Assembly (NCBI GenBank): GCA_002336115.1
Contig: DDEN01000050.1
Location: 62,001 to 126,000, forward strand
DNA length: 64,000 nucleotides
DNA from: Chitinophagaceae bacterium UBA1953
GTDB taxonomy: Bacteria; Bacteroidota; Bacteroidia; Chitinophagales; Chitinophagaceae
Reading direction: 5' to 3'
Every line of letters begins with the position of its first letter. Position 1 is the first letter of the stretch. Under the pieces are notes generated by a model, which worked only from the letters and a program-made list of their open reading frames with translations, searched no databases and was not told the DNA's origin. A program made the translations under genes and the position numbers. Below, one piece after another: positions 25,295 to 34,175 of the stretch.

Positions 25295-27217
25295 TTATAA
25301 AGAAATTTTTAATCCCCCCATCAGCCATCTGTCGGGCATTGCTGTTCCCAAAATATCACTGTAATGTTTGTTAAGCAGATTGTCGGCCTGAATAAAGATG
25401 CCTAATTTATCTTCCATTAAATGTGCTTCGACTTTCGCATTCAACAAAAAATAATCTTTGCTGATCTGCACAAATGCAGCATTCCCTGTTTGCGGGGTGC
25501 GTTGCTTGTATAAACCGTTTAATGCCATACTTACAGCCTTATAACGATATTGGAAATTATAATTAAACAATAATTTTGCATGATTTGAAACATATAAAGA
25601 CGGAACTGTATCACTGCTGGCACTTTTCATCCACACGGCTCCTGCAGTTATCGTTATGCTGTGATGTGTTGAAAATGTTTTATTGAATTGAGCATCTGTT
25701 TCAACACCTCTTGTATTTACTTTTTCAATATTTTTTGCCAGGCTGTAAATACCACCAGGTGCAAGATTATCTTTTCTCGGCATATCAGCATAAGCTGTAT
25801 TTACATAATCAATCAGCCCACTCTGAAAACGCTGAAACCAACCTGCTGAAATTTTCAATTCATTATTTGCAAAGTAATCAGCACCTGCTTCATAGCTGAA
25901 AGAGGATTCTGCTTCAAGATCGGGATTGCCAATGCGGCTGCCCGACGAAACAAGTAAAGGCTGATAGTTATTGTAACGTTCAGTAAAATCTGCATCTCTT
26001 GTGCTGCGGCCAGCACTTCCTCTCAGTTTTAATTTTTTATAACGATAAGAGAAATTTAATTGCGGCACCAGTTCCCAACCTGTACGCTCGTTCCAATCAA
26101 CACGTACTGCAGGACTAAGATTCAATCGTTCTGATAATTCCTGGTTGTAGATAACAAATAGCCCGGTTGCAGCAATACTGTGGTTACCCCTGTTGTTTGA
26201 TTTTATACTTCGTTCAATGAACTGTGTGCCTGAGGTAAGTGTTGCCTTATTGTTTATTTTGTAACTGTATAAAGCAAGAGCCTGGTAAATATTGGAACGA
26301 TTTGTATTTGCTGCAGATGCTTTACGGAACTGGTATTTATCAGATGCGTCTTTTACTCCTGCATCAAACGAAAAGCGGTGTTTGTTTTTCTGATAAGTAT
26401 AATTGAGATGATGCCACCTGCTGATAACTCTTTCAGTTGCACTGTCGCTTAAGAAATTGGTATAAAAGTTTTGGGCATTGAAGTTTCTGTCATCATATCC
26501 AAACCTGTAAGCAATACTTGCATTGTTACCAGCAAAATGCTTAGCTGATAATGAAACTGTTGTTAAATTAAAAAAACCGTTAGTGCCACGCAAAGGTTGC
26601 CCGTCAGTAACATTCTGTATCAACCCGCCGGAAACGGCTGTTTTGTTTTTCTGCCACACAAACCCTGCCTGTGCATTCCTTAAACCATAATCACCGGCTG
26701 TAACCTGTCCATTCAGATGCTTTTGCTGTTTTCCTTTTTGTGCAGCAAAAGTTTTGGTAATGATATGCACCACACCGCCAACAGCTTCAGTTCCGTAAAC
26801 AGCAGAAGAAGCACCTTTTAAAATTTCAATACGGTCTATTTCAGCAGGAGAAACAGGAATGTATGAATTGAAATGCCCGGTTAAGGGATCGTTTAAACGA
26901 ACACCGTCGAGAATAATTAACACCTGCTGAAATGTACCTCCACGGATCGTGATATTGCTTTGTGTGCCCATTGGCCCACGGCTTTGTACTTCAATACCCG
27001 GTAAATAACGGATGAGTTCATCAATTGAATTAACGGGTAATTTGCTGAGTTCTTCACCATTCACCACAAGAATGTTCCGTCCGGTTTTTGATGCACTTAA
27101 TGGCGTTACACTTGCTGTAACTGTGATAGGATCTAATTCAATTTCCTTTTCCTGAGCAGTTGCAGATGAGCAAAAAAGTATGAACAAACAACCTGTTAAA
27201 GCTTTGATTGATTTCAT
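25295..27217 (-). CDS. TonB-dependent receptor, BtuB-like
   Basis: An outer-membrane receptor of 640 residues with signal peptide (LFILFCSSATAQ). A TonB-box-like ELDPITVTAS follows, then a plug domain with VQSRGPMGTQSNITIRGG and EILKGASSAVYGTEAVGGVV (about 80-155) and a barrel to the C-terminus. There is no carboxypeptidase-like N-terminal domain, so the layout resembles E. coli BtuB more than SusC. Cobalamin is one candidate substrate, but the upstream 145 bases show no cobalamin riboswitch and no btuCDF genes are nearby; a siderophore or other ligand is possible. A -7 box lies 16 bases before the ATG. Confidence 0.88.
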   Translation of the reverse strand: MKSIKALTGCLFILFCSSATAQEKEIELDPITVTASVTPLSASKTGRNILVVNGEELSKLPVNSIDELIRYLPGIEVQSRGPMGTQSNITIRGGTFQQVLIILDGVRLNDPLTGHFNSYIPVSPAEIDRIEILKGASSAVYGTEAVGGVVHIITKTFAAQKGKQQKHLNGQVTAGDYGLRNAQAGFVWQKNKTAVSGGLIQNVTDGQPLRGTNGFFNLTTVSLSAKHFAGNNASIAYRFGYDDRNFNAQNFYTNFLSDSATERVISRWHHLNYTYQKNKHRFSFDAGVKDASDKYQFRKASAANTNRSNIYQALALYSYKINNKATLTSGTQFIERSIKSNNRGNHSIAATGLFVIYNQELSERLNLSPAVRVDWNERTGWELVPQLNFSYRYKKLKLRGSAGRSTRDADFTERYNNYQPLLVSSGSRIGNPDLEAESSFSYEAGADYFANNELKISAGWFQRFQSGLIDYVNTAYADMPRKDNLAPGGIYSLAKNIEKVNTRGVETDAQFNKTFSTHHSITITAGAVWMKSASSDTVPSLYVSNHAKLLFNYNFQYRYKAVSMALNGLYKQRTPQTGNAAFVQISKDYFLLNAKVEAHLMEDKLGIFIQADNLLNKHYSDILGTAMPDRWLMGGLKISL

Positions 27218-27232
27218 GTTTCTGATTGGCGG

Positions 27233-27241
27233 GCAAAGATA
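27233..27241 (-). promoter_or_regulatory. Bacteroidota -7 promoter box of the BtuB-like gene
   Basis: Read leftward: TATCTTTGC, an exact TAnnTTTG match ending 15 bases before the ATG at 27217, which leaves a leader of about ten bases. Confidence 0.55.
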
Positions 27242-27362
27242 GGAGAGGAGGGATGTAAATCATCAGGTCAACTGTCATGAAATTGTTGAGATTATAATTC
27301 GATACCCACACTATTTATAAAACGATGCAGCACAGTAAATTAAATATGGCAATAATACAATG

Positions 27363-28178
27363 TTAATACGATTCATTCTCATTTGGGAAATCATTGCTCT
27401 TCACATCTTTGATATATTGCTGTACTGCTCCTGTAATTAATTCATGCAGGTTTAGATACCTGCGTAGGAAACGTGGTTTAAACTCGGTGTTGATACCCAG
27501 CATATCGTGCATAACCAGTACCTGACCATCACAATATCCTCCTGCGCCAATGCCAATTGTAGGAATTTGTAAATTCTGCGATACTTCTTTTGCAAGTATT
27601 GCAGGAATTTTTTCCAGTACAGTTGCAAAACATCCTGCTTGCTGAAGTAACAGTGCATCATGACGTAATTTTTCTGCTTCAGCTTCTTCCTTGGCACGGA
27701 CTGTATATGTCCCGAATTTATAAATTGACTGTGGTGTTAATCCCAAATGTCCCATCACAGGAATGCCGGCAGCAACAATCCGTTTAACTGAATCAACAAC
27801 TTCTTCACCACCTTCTAATTTAATGGCATGTGCTCCTGTTTCTTTCATAATGCGGATTGCTGAAGCTACAGCAATATCAGCATTCGATTGGTAAGTGCCG
27901 AATGGAAGATCTACAACAACAAGACACCGGTTTATTGCACGTATTACAGATTGTGCATGATAAATCATCTGATCAAGTGTGATAGGCAATGTGGTTTCAT
28001 GACCAGCCATTACATTACTTGCGCTGTCGCCTACAAGAAGTATATCAATTCCTGCGGCATCAAATATTCCTGCAAAAGAATAATCGTAAGCAGTAAGCAT
28101 GGAAATTTTTTCTCCCGATGCTTTCATTTTCTGAAGCGTGTTTGTAGTAATGCGTTTTACCTCTTTATTCACTGACAT
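27363..28178 (-). CDS. panB: 3-methyl-2-oxobutanoate hydroxymethyltransferase
   Basis: First committed step to pantothenate: adds a hydroxymethyl group from methylene-tetrahydrofolate to alpha-ketoisovalerate, giving ketopantoate. The 271-residue length is standard. Motifs: ISMLTAYDYSFAGIFDAAGI, LVGDSASNVMAGHETT (metal-binding Asp), VVVDLPFGTYQ, AHAIKLEGGEEV, GHLGLTPQS and IGIGAGGYCDGQVLVMHD. It lies 24 bases after the polyphosphate phosphatase gene and ends a seven-gene leftward run that starts with panC and panD, so three pantothenate genes share one transcription direction. Confidence 0.97.
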   Translation of the reverse strand: MSVNKEVKRITTNTLQKMKASGEKISMLTAYDYSFAGIFDAAGIDILLVGDSASNVMAGHETTLPITLDQMIYHAQSVIRAINRCLVVVDLPFGTYQSNADIAVASAIRIMKETGAHAIKLEGGEEVVDSVKRIVAAGIPVMGHLGLTPQSIYKFGTYTVRAKEEAEAEKLRHDALLLQQAGCFATVLEKIPAILAKEVSQNLQIPTIGIGAGGYCDGQVLVMHDMLGINTEFKPRFLRRYLNLHELITGAVQQYIKDVKSNDFPNENESY

Positions 28179-28202
28179 GCAAAAAAATTAACAGTAGTAG
28201 TG

Positions 28203-29114
28203 TTATAAAATTAAAGTAGTGGAGTCAAACTTTTTTTTCTTCACTTCATCGTATAAAATATGCACAAGACCATCGGCCAATCCAATTTTAGGAACAAAAA
28301 TATTTTCAGTATCTGTCCATCGCATAACATTGATATAAATCTGCAAAGCCGGAACAATAACATCGGCTCTGTCTTCACGAAGCTTGTGAATTTTTATGCG
28401 TTCATCAATGGTAAGTATGCTCAATTCTTTATAAAAATCACGAAGTAACTCAAGCGATAATGGCTTTCCATCTTTCCGTTTTGATAAAGAAAATACTTTG
28501 TTGATATTACCTCCTGAACCAATGGCTATAATATCGCTGTGCCCTTTTGTGCTGATCTTGAGAAAATTTTTCATCTCATCCCATTGTTTCTCCTCAACCA
28601 AGCCTTTCAGTAAACGGATTGTGCCAATATTAAATGACTCCTTGAAAACCAATTTTCCTGCACTGAAAAAAGTAAGTTCAGTACTGCCGCCTCCCACATC
28701 AATATACAGGTAGGAGTGGTTCTTTTCCATGTTTTCAGCAATGTGATTTTCATAAATAAAAGAGGCTTCTTCATCACCGCTGATGACTTTTATTTCGATG
28801 CCTGTTTCAAGCTTTACTTTACGGATAATCTCTCCTGAATTTTTCGCATCACGCATGGCAGAAGTGGCACATGCCTTCAAGTATTTAACATCATAAATAT
28901 TCAGTAAATGCCTGTATGCCTTAATTGTTTCTACAACTTTGCTGATTTTGTTCTTAGGAATATCACCCGATTCAAACACGTCAAATCCCAAACGCAGCGG
29001 TACACGAACAAGGTTAAGTTTATTAAACTGTGGCTGGGATTTGCCATTTTCAACTACTTCGGTTATGAGCAACCGGGCTGCATTACTTCCTATATCAATT
29101 GCTGCCAGTTTCAA
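28203..29114 (-). CDS. Ppx/GppA family exopolyphosphatase
   Basis: ASKHA-fold phosphatase of 303 residues that releases phosphate from polyphosphate or hydrolyses pppGpp. Motifs: LAAIDIGSNAARLLI (phosphate-1 loop), YIDVGGGSTELTFF and IIAIGSGGNINKVFS. It is the short form, consisting of the catalytic domain only (E. coli Ppx is about 510). The start is a TTG at 29114: an upstream in-frame stop excludes an ATG, and translation from here gives the family N-terminus at once. The start overlaps the end of ppk1 by 20 bases, so the two are translationally coupled. Confidence 0.9.
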   Translation of the reverse strand: MKLAAIDIGSNAARLLITEVVENGKSQPQFNKLNLVRVPLRLGFDVFESGDIPKNKISKVVETIKAYRHLLNIYDVKYLKACATSAMRDAKNSGEIIRKVKLETGIEIKVISGDEEASFIYENHIAENMEKNHSYLYIDVGGGSTELTFFSAGKLVFKESFNIGTIRLLKGLVEEKQWDEMKNFLKISTKGHSDIIAIGSGGNINKVFSLSKRKDGKPLSLELLRDFYKELSILTIDERIKIHKLREDRADVIVPALQIYINVMRWTDTENIFVPKIGLADGLVHILYDEVKKKKFDSTTLIL

Positions 29115-31194
29115 TTTGCTTCAGATTTTTTTGATTGAGATAATTGTAGATTTCAACCTGCGAACGGATTTTCTTTCCTTTCCGTTTCACATATTCATTC
29201 ACCAGGTTGTTATCCAATATTCTCGCTTTTACATTATCGTTCAACTGGATGTTTAAATAATCAATCAGTTCCTGCTTTATTGAAGAATTGGTTATTTCAA
29301 CTGCTGCTTCAACACGGTGATCAAGATTCCGCACCATCCAGTCAGCCGAAGATAGATAAACTTTTGGTTTGCCATTATTGTGAAATATCAACACCCGGCT
29401 GTGTTCAAGATACTGATCTACTATACTGATGGCTGCTGGCTCTGTTTTAAATTTTTTATTTTCAGTAAGCATGCAGAATATCCCACGCACCACTAATTTA
29501 ATTTCCACACCGGCTTTTGCAGCTTCATATAACTTTTCAATCAGCAATTCGTCACTAAGGCTGTTCATCTTCAATGTCATTGATGCCGGCAGGTTTCTTT
29601 TTGCATTCCGTATTTCATTATCAACAAGTTTTACCAACTGCCTTCGCATACCTGTTGGGCAAACAACCAATGTTTTGCATTGCCGCAGCAGTTTCATCCG
29701 GCTCATCAGTGGCTTATCAAGGTAACTGAAAATGCGGTTGATATCGGCCATGATTTTTCGGTTACTCGTCAGCAGGCAATGATCGCCGTAAACTTTTGCG
29801 GTGCCTTCGTTCAGATTTCCTGTACTTACAAAACCATACTGAATTGTTTTGTTTTGAATCCTTTTCTTGATAATGCAGAGCTTGGCATGCACTTTCATAT
29901 TGGGAACACCAATCAATACTTTTACACCTTCTTCCTCCAGTCTTTCTTTCCAGTAAAGATTGGCTTCTTCATCAAATCTTGCACGAAGTTCAAGCATAAC
30001 AGTTACCTGTTTGCCATTACGTGCCGCATTGATCAATGCATTGATGATTTTTGAAGTATCGGCCAGCCTGTAAGCGGTAATTTTAATTTCTTTTACATCT
30101 GTATCCATTGCTGCTTCACGCAGCAGGTCAATTACTGAATCAAAGGAATGATAAGGGAAATGAAGAAGAATATCTTCTTTCAGAATTTCATCCGTAACCC
30201 GGATTGTTTTTTTTAAGGCCGGGTGGGGAAATGGTTTTTTTCGCTCATGCTTAACCGAAAACACATCTCCTGGAAAATCCATGAAATGACGGAAGTTATG
30301 TATTCGTCCGCCGGGAATAATATTATCACGCTTTGAAATATTCAATCGCCTGATTAAGTATTCCAGTAATCCGGCATCAATATCTTTGTCGTATAAAAAG
30401 CGTACAGGTTTTCCCTTGCGCCTGTTCTTAACCCCTTTTTCAATTTTCTGAATAAAGCTGGAGCTTACGTCACTGTCGAGATCAATTTCTGCATCCTTTG
30501 TAACTTTTATTATATGAGCTTTATATTCATTAAAACCAAGAAAAGAAAATATTTTGGGCAAGCAATGGCGGATCACATCTTCCATAAGAATTATGTAATG
30601 TTCGCCCGATACAGACGGAAGCTTAATAAACCGGCGTTTATACTTGGCCGGAACTTCAATCAATGCGTATTTCTTTTTATACGCATTTGATTTATCGCTC
30701 ATGGCTACTGCAAGGTAAAGTGAACGTTCACGGAGATAAGGTGGGTGCGGATTGCTTTCAATCATCTGCGGAATTACTTCCTGCCTGATCTCTTCATCAA
30801 AAAAAGTTTCAACAAATCTTTTCTGTTCCTTATTCAGTTGCTTTTCGGTTACCAGAAATATCTTTTCTCTTTTCAGTTCCTGTTGTACCTGGTTCCAGAT
30901 GCGGTTAAACTCGTTCTGCTGTTGCAATACAATTTCCTGTATCTGCTCTAAAATCTGCTGTGGATTTTTTTCAAAGTGCATTTTTCCATGACTTTTCTCC
31001 CTCAACTCAGCCATACGTTTTAAAGTAGCTACACGTACACGAAAAAATTCATCGAGGTTATTTGAGAAAATTCCAAGAAAACGAACACGGTCACGCAGAG
31101 ATACTGAAAGATCATTCGCTTCCTGTAAAACCCTTGCATTGAATGATAGCCAGCTAATATCACGAACAATCGTCCTTCTCTTTTCTAACGACAT
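29095..31194 (-). CDS. ppk1: Polyphosphate kinase 1
   Basis: Makes polyphosphate from ATP reversibly. At 699 residues it is full length with the four PPK1 domains: N-terminal ISWLSFNARVLQEA, a head domain, and two phospholipase-D-like C-terminal domains. Active-site features are KVHAKLCIIKK, with YGDHCLLTSN just after it, and HSRVLIFHNN near residue 615, corresponding to the two essential histidines. It overlaps the start of the phosphatase gene by 20 bases, making a ppk-ppx pair that controls polyphosphate both ways. rfaE2 lies 77 bases upstream. Confidence 0.97.
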   Translation of the reverse strand: MSLEKRRTIVRDISWLSFNARVLQEANDLSVSLRDRVRFLGIFSNNLDEFFRVRVATLKRMAELREKSHGKMHFEKNPQQILEQIQEIVLQQQNEFNRIWNQVQQELKREKIFLVTEKQLNKEQKRFVETFFDEEIRQEVIPQMIESNPHPPYLRERSLYLAVAMSDKSNAYKKKYALIEVPAKYKRRFIKLPSVSGEHYIILMEDVIRHCLPKIFSFLGFNEYKAHIIKVTKDAEIDLDSDVSSSFIQKIEKGVKNRRKGKPVRFLYDKDIDAGLLEYLIRRLNISKRDNIIPGGRIHNFRHFMDFPGDVFSVKHERKKPFPHPALKKTIRVTDEILKEDILLHFPYHSFDSVIDLLREAAMDTDVKEIKITAYRLADTSKIINALINAARNGKQVTVMLELRARFDEEANLYWKERLEEEGVKVLIGVPNMKVHAKLCIIKKRIQNKTIQYGFVSTGNLNEGTAKVYGDHCLLTSNRKIMADINRIFSYLDKPLMSRMKLLRQCKTLVVCPTGMRRQLVKLVDNEIRNAKRNLPASMTLKMNSLSDELLIEKLYEAAKAGVEIKLVVRGIFCMLTENKKFKTEPAAISIVDQYLEHSRVLIFHNNGKPKVYLSSADWMVRNLDHRVEAAVEITNSSIKQELIDYLNIQLNDNVKARILDNNLVNEYVKRKGKKIRSQVEIYNYLNQKNLKQIETGSN

Positions 31195-31271
31195 AAATGT
31201 TATTTATAACTTGCAGTAAAAATAAGAAGCAGAACAGTTAGCCAACGTTAAGTTTTGAGTATTTAAACTCA

Positions 31272-31763
31272 CTAAAGTGTTTCAATTTTTTTTAAAAGGG
31301 TAGTGGTGGATAATCCTTCCACCAAAGGAACCACTTCAACTTTTCCCCCATTGGTAATTACTTCTTTTGCTCCAACAACGGTATCAATTGTATAATCGCC
31401 CCCTTTCACCAATACATCAGGCATTATTAAGGTAATTAAATTAAAGGGTGTGTTTTCATCAAATAAAACCACAGCATCTACCATAATTAATGATGCAAGC
31501 ATTAAGGCCCTGTTGTCTTCGTTGTTTACAGGACGGCCTTCACCTTTAAGTCTTTTAGTCGAAGCATCTGAATTAACTCCCACAATTAAAATATCGGCAA
31601 ATGATGCCGCCTGCGAAAGTGAATGAATGTGTCCGGCATGAAGAATATCAAAGCATCCGTTTGTAAACGCAATTTTTCTGCCAAATGTTTTCCATCTCTT
31701 TACAGATTTCTGCAATTGTTCGGTGTTCAGAATTTTTTCCCTGATATGCGTTACCGCTTTCAT
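31272..31763 (-). CDS. rfaE2: D-glycero-beta-D-manno-heptose 1-phosphate adenylyltransferase
   Basis: Nucleotidyltransferase of 163 residues corresponding to the C-terminal domain of HldE. It activates heptose 1-phosphate with ATP to ADP-heptose for lipopolysaccharide or other surface glycans. IAFTNGCFDILHAGHIHSL carries the HxGH motif (His42 to His45), followed by GVNSDASTKRLKGEGRPVN and the late ATP-binding EGLSTTTLLKKI. The kinase half (RfaE1) is a separate protein not in this window. It lies 19 bases after the flippase-like gene on the same strand. Confidence 0.94.
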   Translation of the reverse strand: MKAVTHIREKILNTEQLQKSVKRWKTFGRKIAFTNGCFDILHAGHIHSLSQAASFADILIVGVNSDASTKRLKGEGRPVNNEDNRALMLASLIMVDAVVLFDENTPFNLITLIMPDVLVKGGDYTIDTVVGAKEVITNGGKVEVVPLVEGLSTTTLLKKIETL

Positions 31764-31782
31764 AACTTATGTTTTAAAAAAA

Positions 31783-32823
31783 TCAGGATAAGGTTTCCTT
31801 CTCTTCTTCGAGTATTTCTTCATTTGTTTTTTTGTGCATAAACGGAAGAAGAGCTGCACAACAAACACCACCAACCAGTATTACTGCAGTTTGTGCAAGC
31901 CATAGTATCCAGCCATACGTAAAACCAATAAGTTTGTCAATTCCGTAAAGCGAAAGTGTTTCCTGCACAGCATACTGGTAAGCACCAATGCCTCCCTGAG
32001 TTACAATCATTCCAATGCTCCCGAAAGAAATGATGGATAATGCGGGTTTAATACCAAGATGCGATACCTCCTGCAGTGCATAAAAACCAATACGGGCACT
32101 CATAAGATAGAGCGACCAGATGAGGATAGAATAAAAAATAAACAAGCCTCTTTTTTTCATGTAACGCACACTGGCTACACCGCTGAGAATCCCTTTCAGA
32201 ATACTCCTGATTTTCTGAACAAAACGTAGATGCTTTAAGCGGGTTAAAAGGAAATAGAGAACTGCAACAGCCGCCAGTACAATGCCTATAATTGTAAGGG
32301 TGCGTAATAAGGAAAACCCTTTTTCACCATTGTTAAAAACTGATCGTAAAAGCGTTAATGCGTACTCCCCCACAACATCAATCTGCAAAACAATGGTTAG
32401 AAAAAAAATAACCAATAAGCTTACCACATCTATTGCTCGTTCAGCTACAATTGTACCAATCAGTTTATCGGGGCCAACTTTTTCATAACGGGCAAGGATG
32501 GTACATTTCAGTACTTCTCCCAACCGGGGAAATAGAAGATTGGCAAAATAACCAACCATTACTGCATTAAATACAAGAAATATATTGGGCTTGTGACCAA
32601 GCGGCTCCATTAAAATTTTCCAGCGCAATGCCCTTACGTAATGGCTGAACAACATCATCAGCAATACAGGTAAAAACAACCAGTACTTTGCATGGCGTAA
32701 TGATTCTCTGATCTGCTTCCATCCATTTTCATCAATACCTCTTGCCATCCACCAAACGAGGAAAATTCCCAGCCCCAGAAAGAAAATGAACTGCAAGGCA
32801 GTAATGAGTCTTTTTTTCAGCAT
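31783..32823 (-). CDS. LPG-synthase-TM-like (flippase-domain) membrane protein
   Basis: A polytopic protein of 346 residues with about eight membrane segments, homologous in layout to the N-terminal flippase domain of MprF (UPF0104/YbhN group): LLMMLFSHYVRALRWKILME, FLVFNAVMVGYFANLLFPRL, GEVLKCTILARYEKV and near the end FGSIGMIVTQGGIGAYQYAV. No synthetase domain is present. Members are thought to move lipids or lipid-linked precursors; the substrate is unknown. It sits between panD and rfaE2. A full MprF with the same domain is encoded at 54056-56647. Confidence 0.85.
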   Translation of the reverse strand: MLKKRLITALQFIFFLGLGIFLVWWMARGIDENGWKQIRESLRHAKYWLFLPVLLMMLFSHYVRALRWKILMEPLGHKPNIFLVFNAVMVGYFANLLFPRLGEVLKCTILARYEKVGPDKLIGTIVAERAIDVVSLLVIFFLTIVLQIDVVGEYALTLLRSVFNNGEKGFSLLRTLTIIGIVLAAVAVLYFLLTRLKHLRFVQKIRSILKGILSGVASVRYMKKRGLFIFYSILIWSLYLMSARIGFYALQEVSHLGIKPALSIISFGSIGMIVTQGGIGAYQYAVQETLSLYGIDKLIGFTYGWILWLAQTAVILVGGVCCAALLPFMHKKTNEEILEEEKETLS

Positions 32824-32841
32824 AAAAAATTAAAGTAAGTA

Positions 32842-33186
32842 TCAGAGTTTGTTTGTTTCTTTTGGAAATACGAGCCAGGGTTTAAATGTTTTAGCCTCTT
32901 CAAACTGCATAGTTGCATAAGAAATAATAATCACTACATCTCCAACACTTCCTTGTCGTGCTGCAGGACCATTTAAGCAACATACACCGCTTCCACGCTT
33001 TCCTTTAATAACATAAGTTTCAAGTCTTGTTCCGTTGTTAACATTTACCACCTGCACTTTTTCATTTTCAATAATATTGGCTGCATCCATCAGGTCTTCG
33101 TCTAATGTCAGGCTTCCAATGTAATGCAGATTAGCTTCCGTAATTGTTACCCTGTGTATCTTAGATTTCAAAACTTCAATTTCCAT
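32842..33186 (-). CDS. panD: Aspartate 1-decarboxylase
   Basis: Pyruvoyl enzyme making beta-alanine from aspartate for pantothenate. The 114-residue proenzyme has the self-cleavage site at Gly24-Ser25 within HYIGSLTLDE, matching the E. coli position; Ser25 becomes the pyruvoyl group. Later motifs are NVNNGTRLETYVIKG and GPAARQGSVGDVVIIISYA. It follows panC by 38 bases on the same strand; the two products are the two substrates needed by PanC. Confidence 0.97.
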   Translation of the reverse strand: MEIEVLKSKIHRVTITEANLHYIGSLTLDEDLMDAANIIENEKVQVVNVNNGTRLETYVIKGKRGSGVCCLNGPAARQGSVGDVVIIISYATMQFEEAKTFKPWLVFPKETNKL

Positions 33187-33224
33187 ATAACAAAGTTATA
33201 AGTATTCTTGCTAAGAATCGGTTA

Positions 33225-34070
33225 CTATGAAATCAACATATTGTCAATTAACCTTACATCGTTAAGGTAAGCTGCAATTAAAGCAACTACTTTATCATTT
33301 CCATTCCAGTCATCAATCAGCTCAAGCGTTTCTGCGTTCGCAAGTTCAGCATAATCAGGTTTAAACCCTTTTTTTGCAAGATAATCTGTTGCAAATGTTT
33401 TCAACTGTAAAACCGAACCCGGTTTCAGTTCCTCTTTCATCTTCAGCAATGTTTGTGAAATTTCAACCGCAGTATTTCTTTCAGTCTCATTCAACCTCAT
33501 ATTCCGGCTGCTCATTGCCAGCCCATCAGCTTCACGAAGTGTGGGGCAAATAACTATATTAACTGTCAGTTTTATAAGTTCAACTAATTTTTTTATTACC
33601 ATACATTGCTGAAAATCTTTCTGTCCCAAAAACAAATTATCAGGTTCAACAATTTCGAGCAGGCGGTGAACAACCTGGCAAACTCCCTGGAAATGTCCTG
33701 GTCTGTATTTTCCTTCCAGCATATTTTCAAGATAACCCAGATTATAGTGGGGGAGATGTTGGACTCCGGAAGGGTAGATTTCTTTAACCGATGGGAGAAA
33801 TAATACATCACAGCCTGTCTTTTCAAGCAAATGAATGTCGTTCGTAATTGTTACCGGATATTTTTCAAAATCGGTTTGATCGTTAAACTGAGTAGGGTTT
33901 ACAAAAATGCTGCAAACTGTAACAGATGATTGTTTATTACACTCATTAATCAATGAAATATGACCCGCATGCAAAGCTCCCATTGTTGGTACAAAACCGG
34001 TTTTAATACCTGTTTTTTTCTTTGATTTCAGAAAGCGGTTTATATCTTCAGTCCGGTGAAAAATGATCAT
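33225..34070 (-). CDS. panC: Pantothenate synthetase
   Basis: ATP-dependent ligase joining pantoate and beta-alanine. The 281-residue length is standard. Nucleotidyltransferase motif PTMGALHAGHISLI (HxGH), then SIFVNPTQFNDQTDFEKYP, FLGQKDFQQCMVIKKL and LREADGLAMSSRN (the KMSKS-like loop). It is the first gene of the leftward run panC-panD-flippase-rfaE2-ppk1-ppx-panB. A divergent glycogen-synthase-like gene starts 105 bases away. Confidence 0.97.
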   Translation of the reverse strand: MIIFHRTEDINRFLKSKKKTGIKTGFVPTMGALHAGHISLINECNKQSSVTVCSIFVNPTQFNDQTDFEKYPVTITNDIHLLEKTGCDVLFLPSVKEIYPSGVQHLPHYNLGYLENMLEGKYRPGHFQGVCQVVHRLLEIVEPDNLFLGQKDFQQCMVIKKLVELIKLTVNIVICPTLREADGLAMSSRNMRLNETERNTAVEISQTLLKMKEELKPGSVLQLKTFATDYLAKKGFKPDYAELANAETLELIDDWNGNDKVVALIAAYLNDVRLIDNMLIS

Positions 34071-34129
34071 TTACTGCTGTTTTTACAAGTTAAATGCCTT
34101 GTTTTTCAAGCTATTTCGTGAAAATCCAT

Positions 34130-34138
34130 TAATTTTGC
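34130..34138 (+). promoter_or_regulatory. Bacteroidota -7 promoter box of the glycogen-synthase-like gene
   Basis: TAATTTTGC, an exact TAnnTTTG match ending 37 bases before the ATG at 34176, in the intergenic region divergent from panC. Confidence 0.55.
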
Positions 34139-34175
34139 ACACCTTAATAAATTTTAAGGTCTTTAACTTTCACAA

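Noticed and set aside
27218..27362. Possible cobalamin riboswitch before the BtuB-like receptor gene
   Set aside because: The leader implied by the promoter box is about ten bases and no B12-box-like sequence was seen in the 145 bases.
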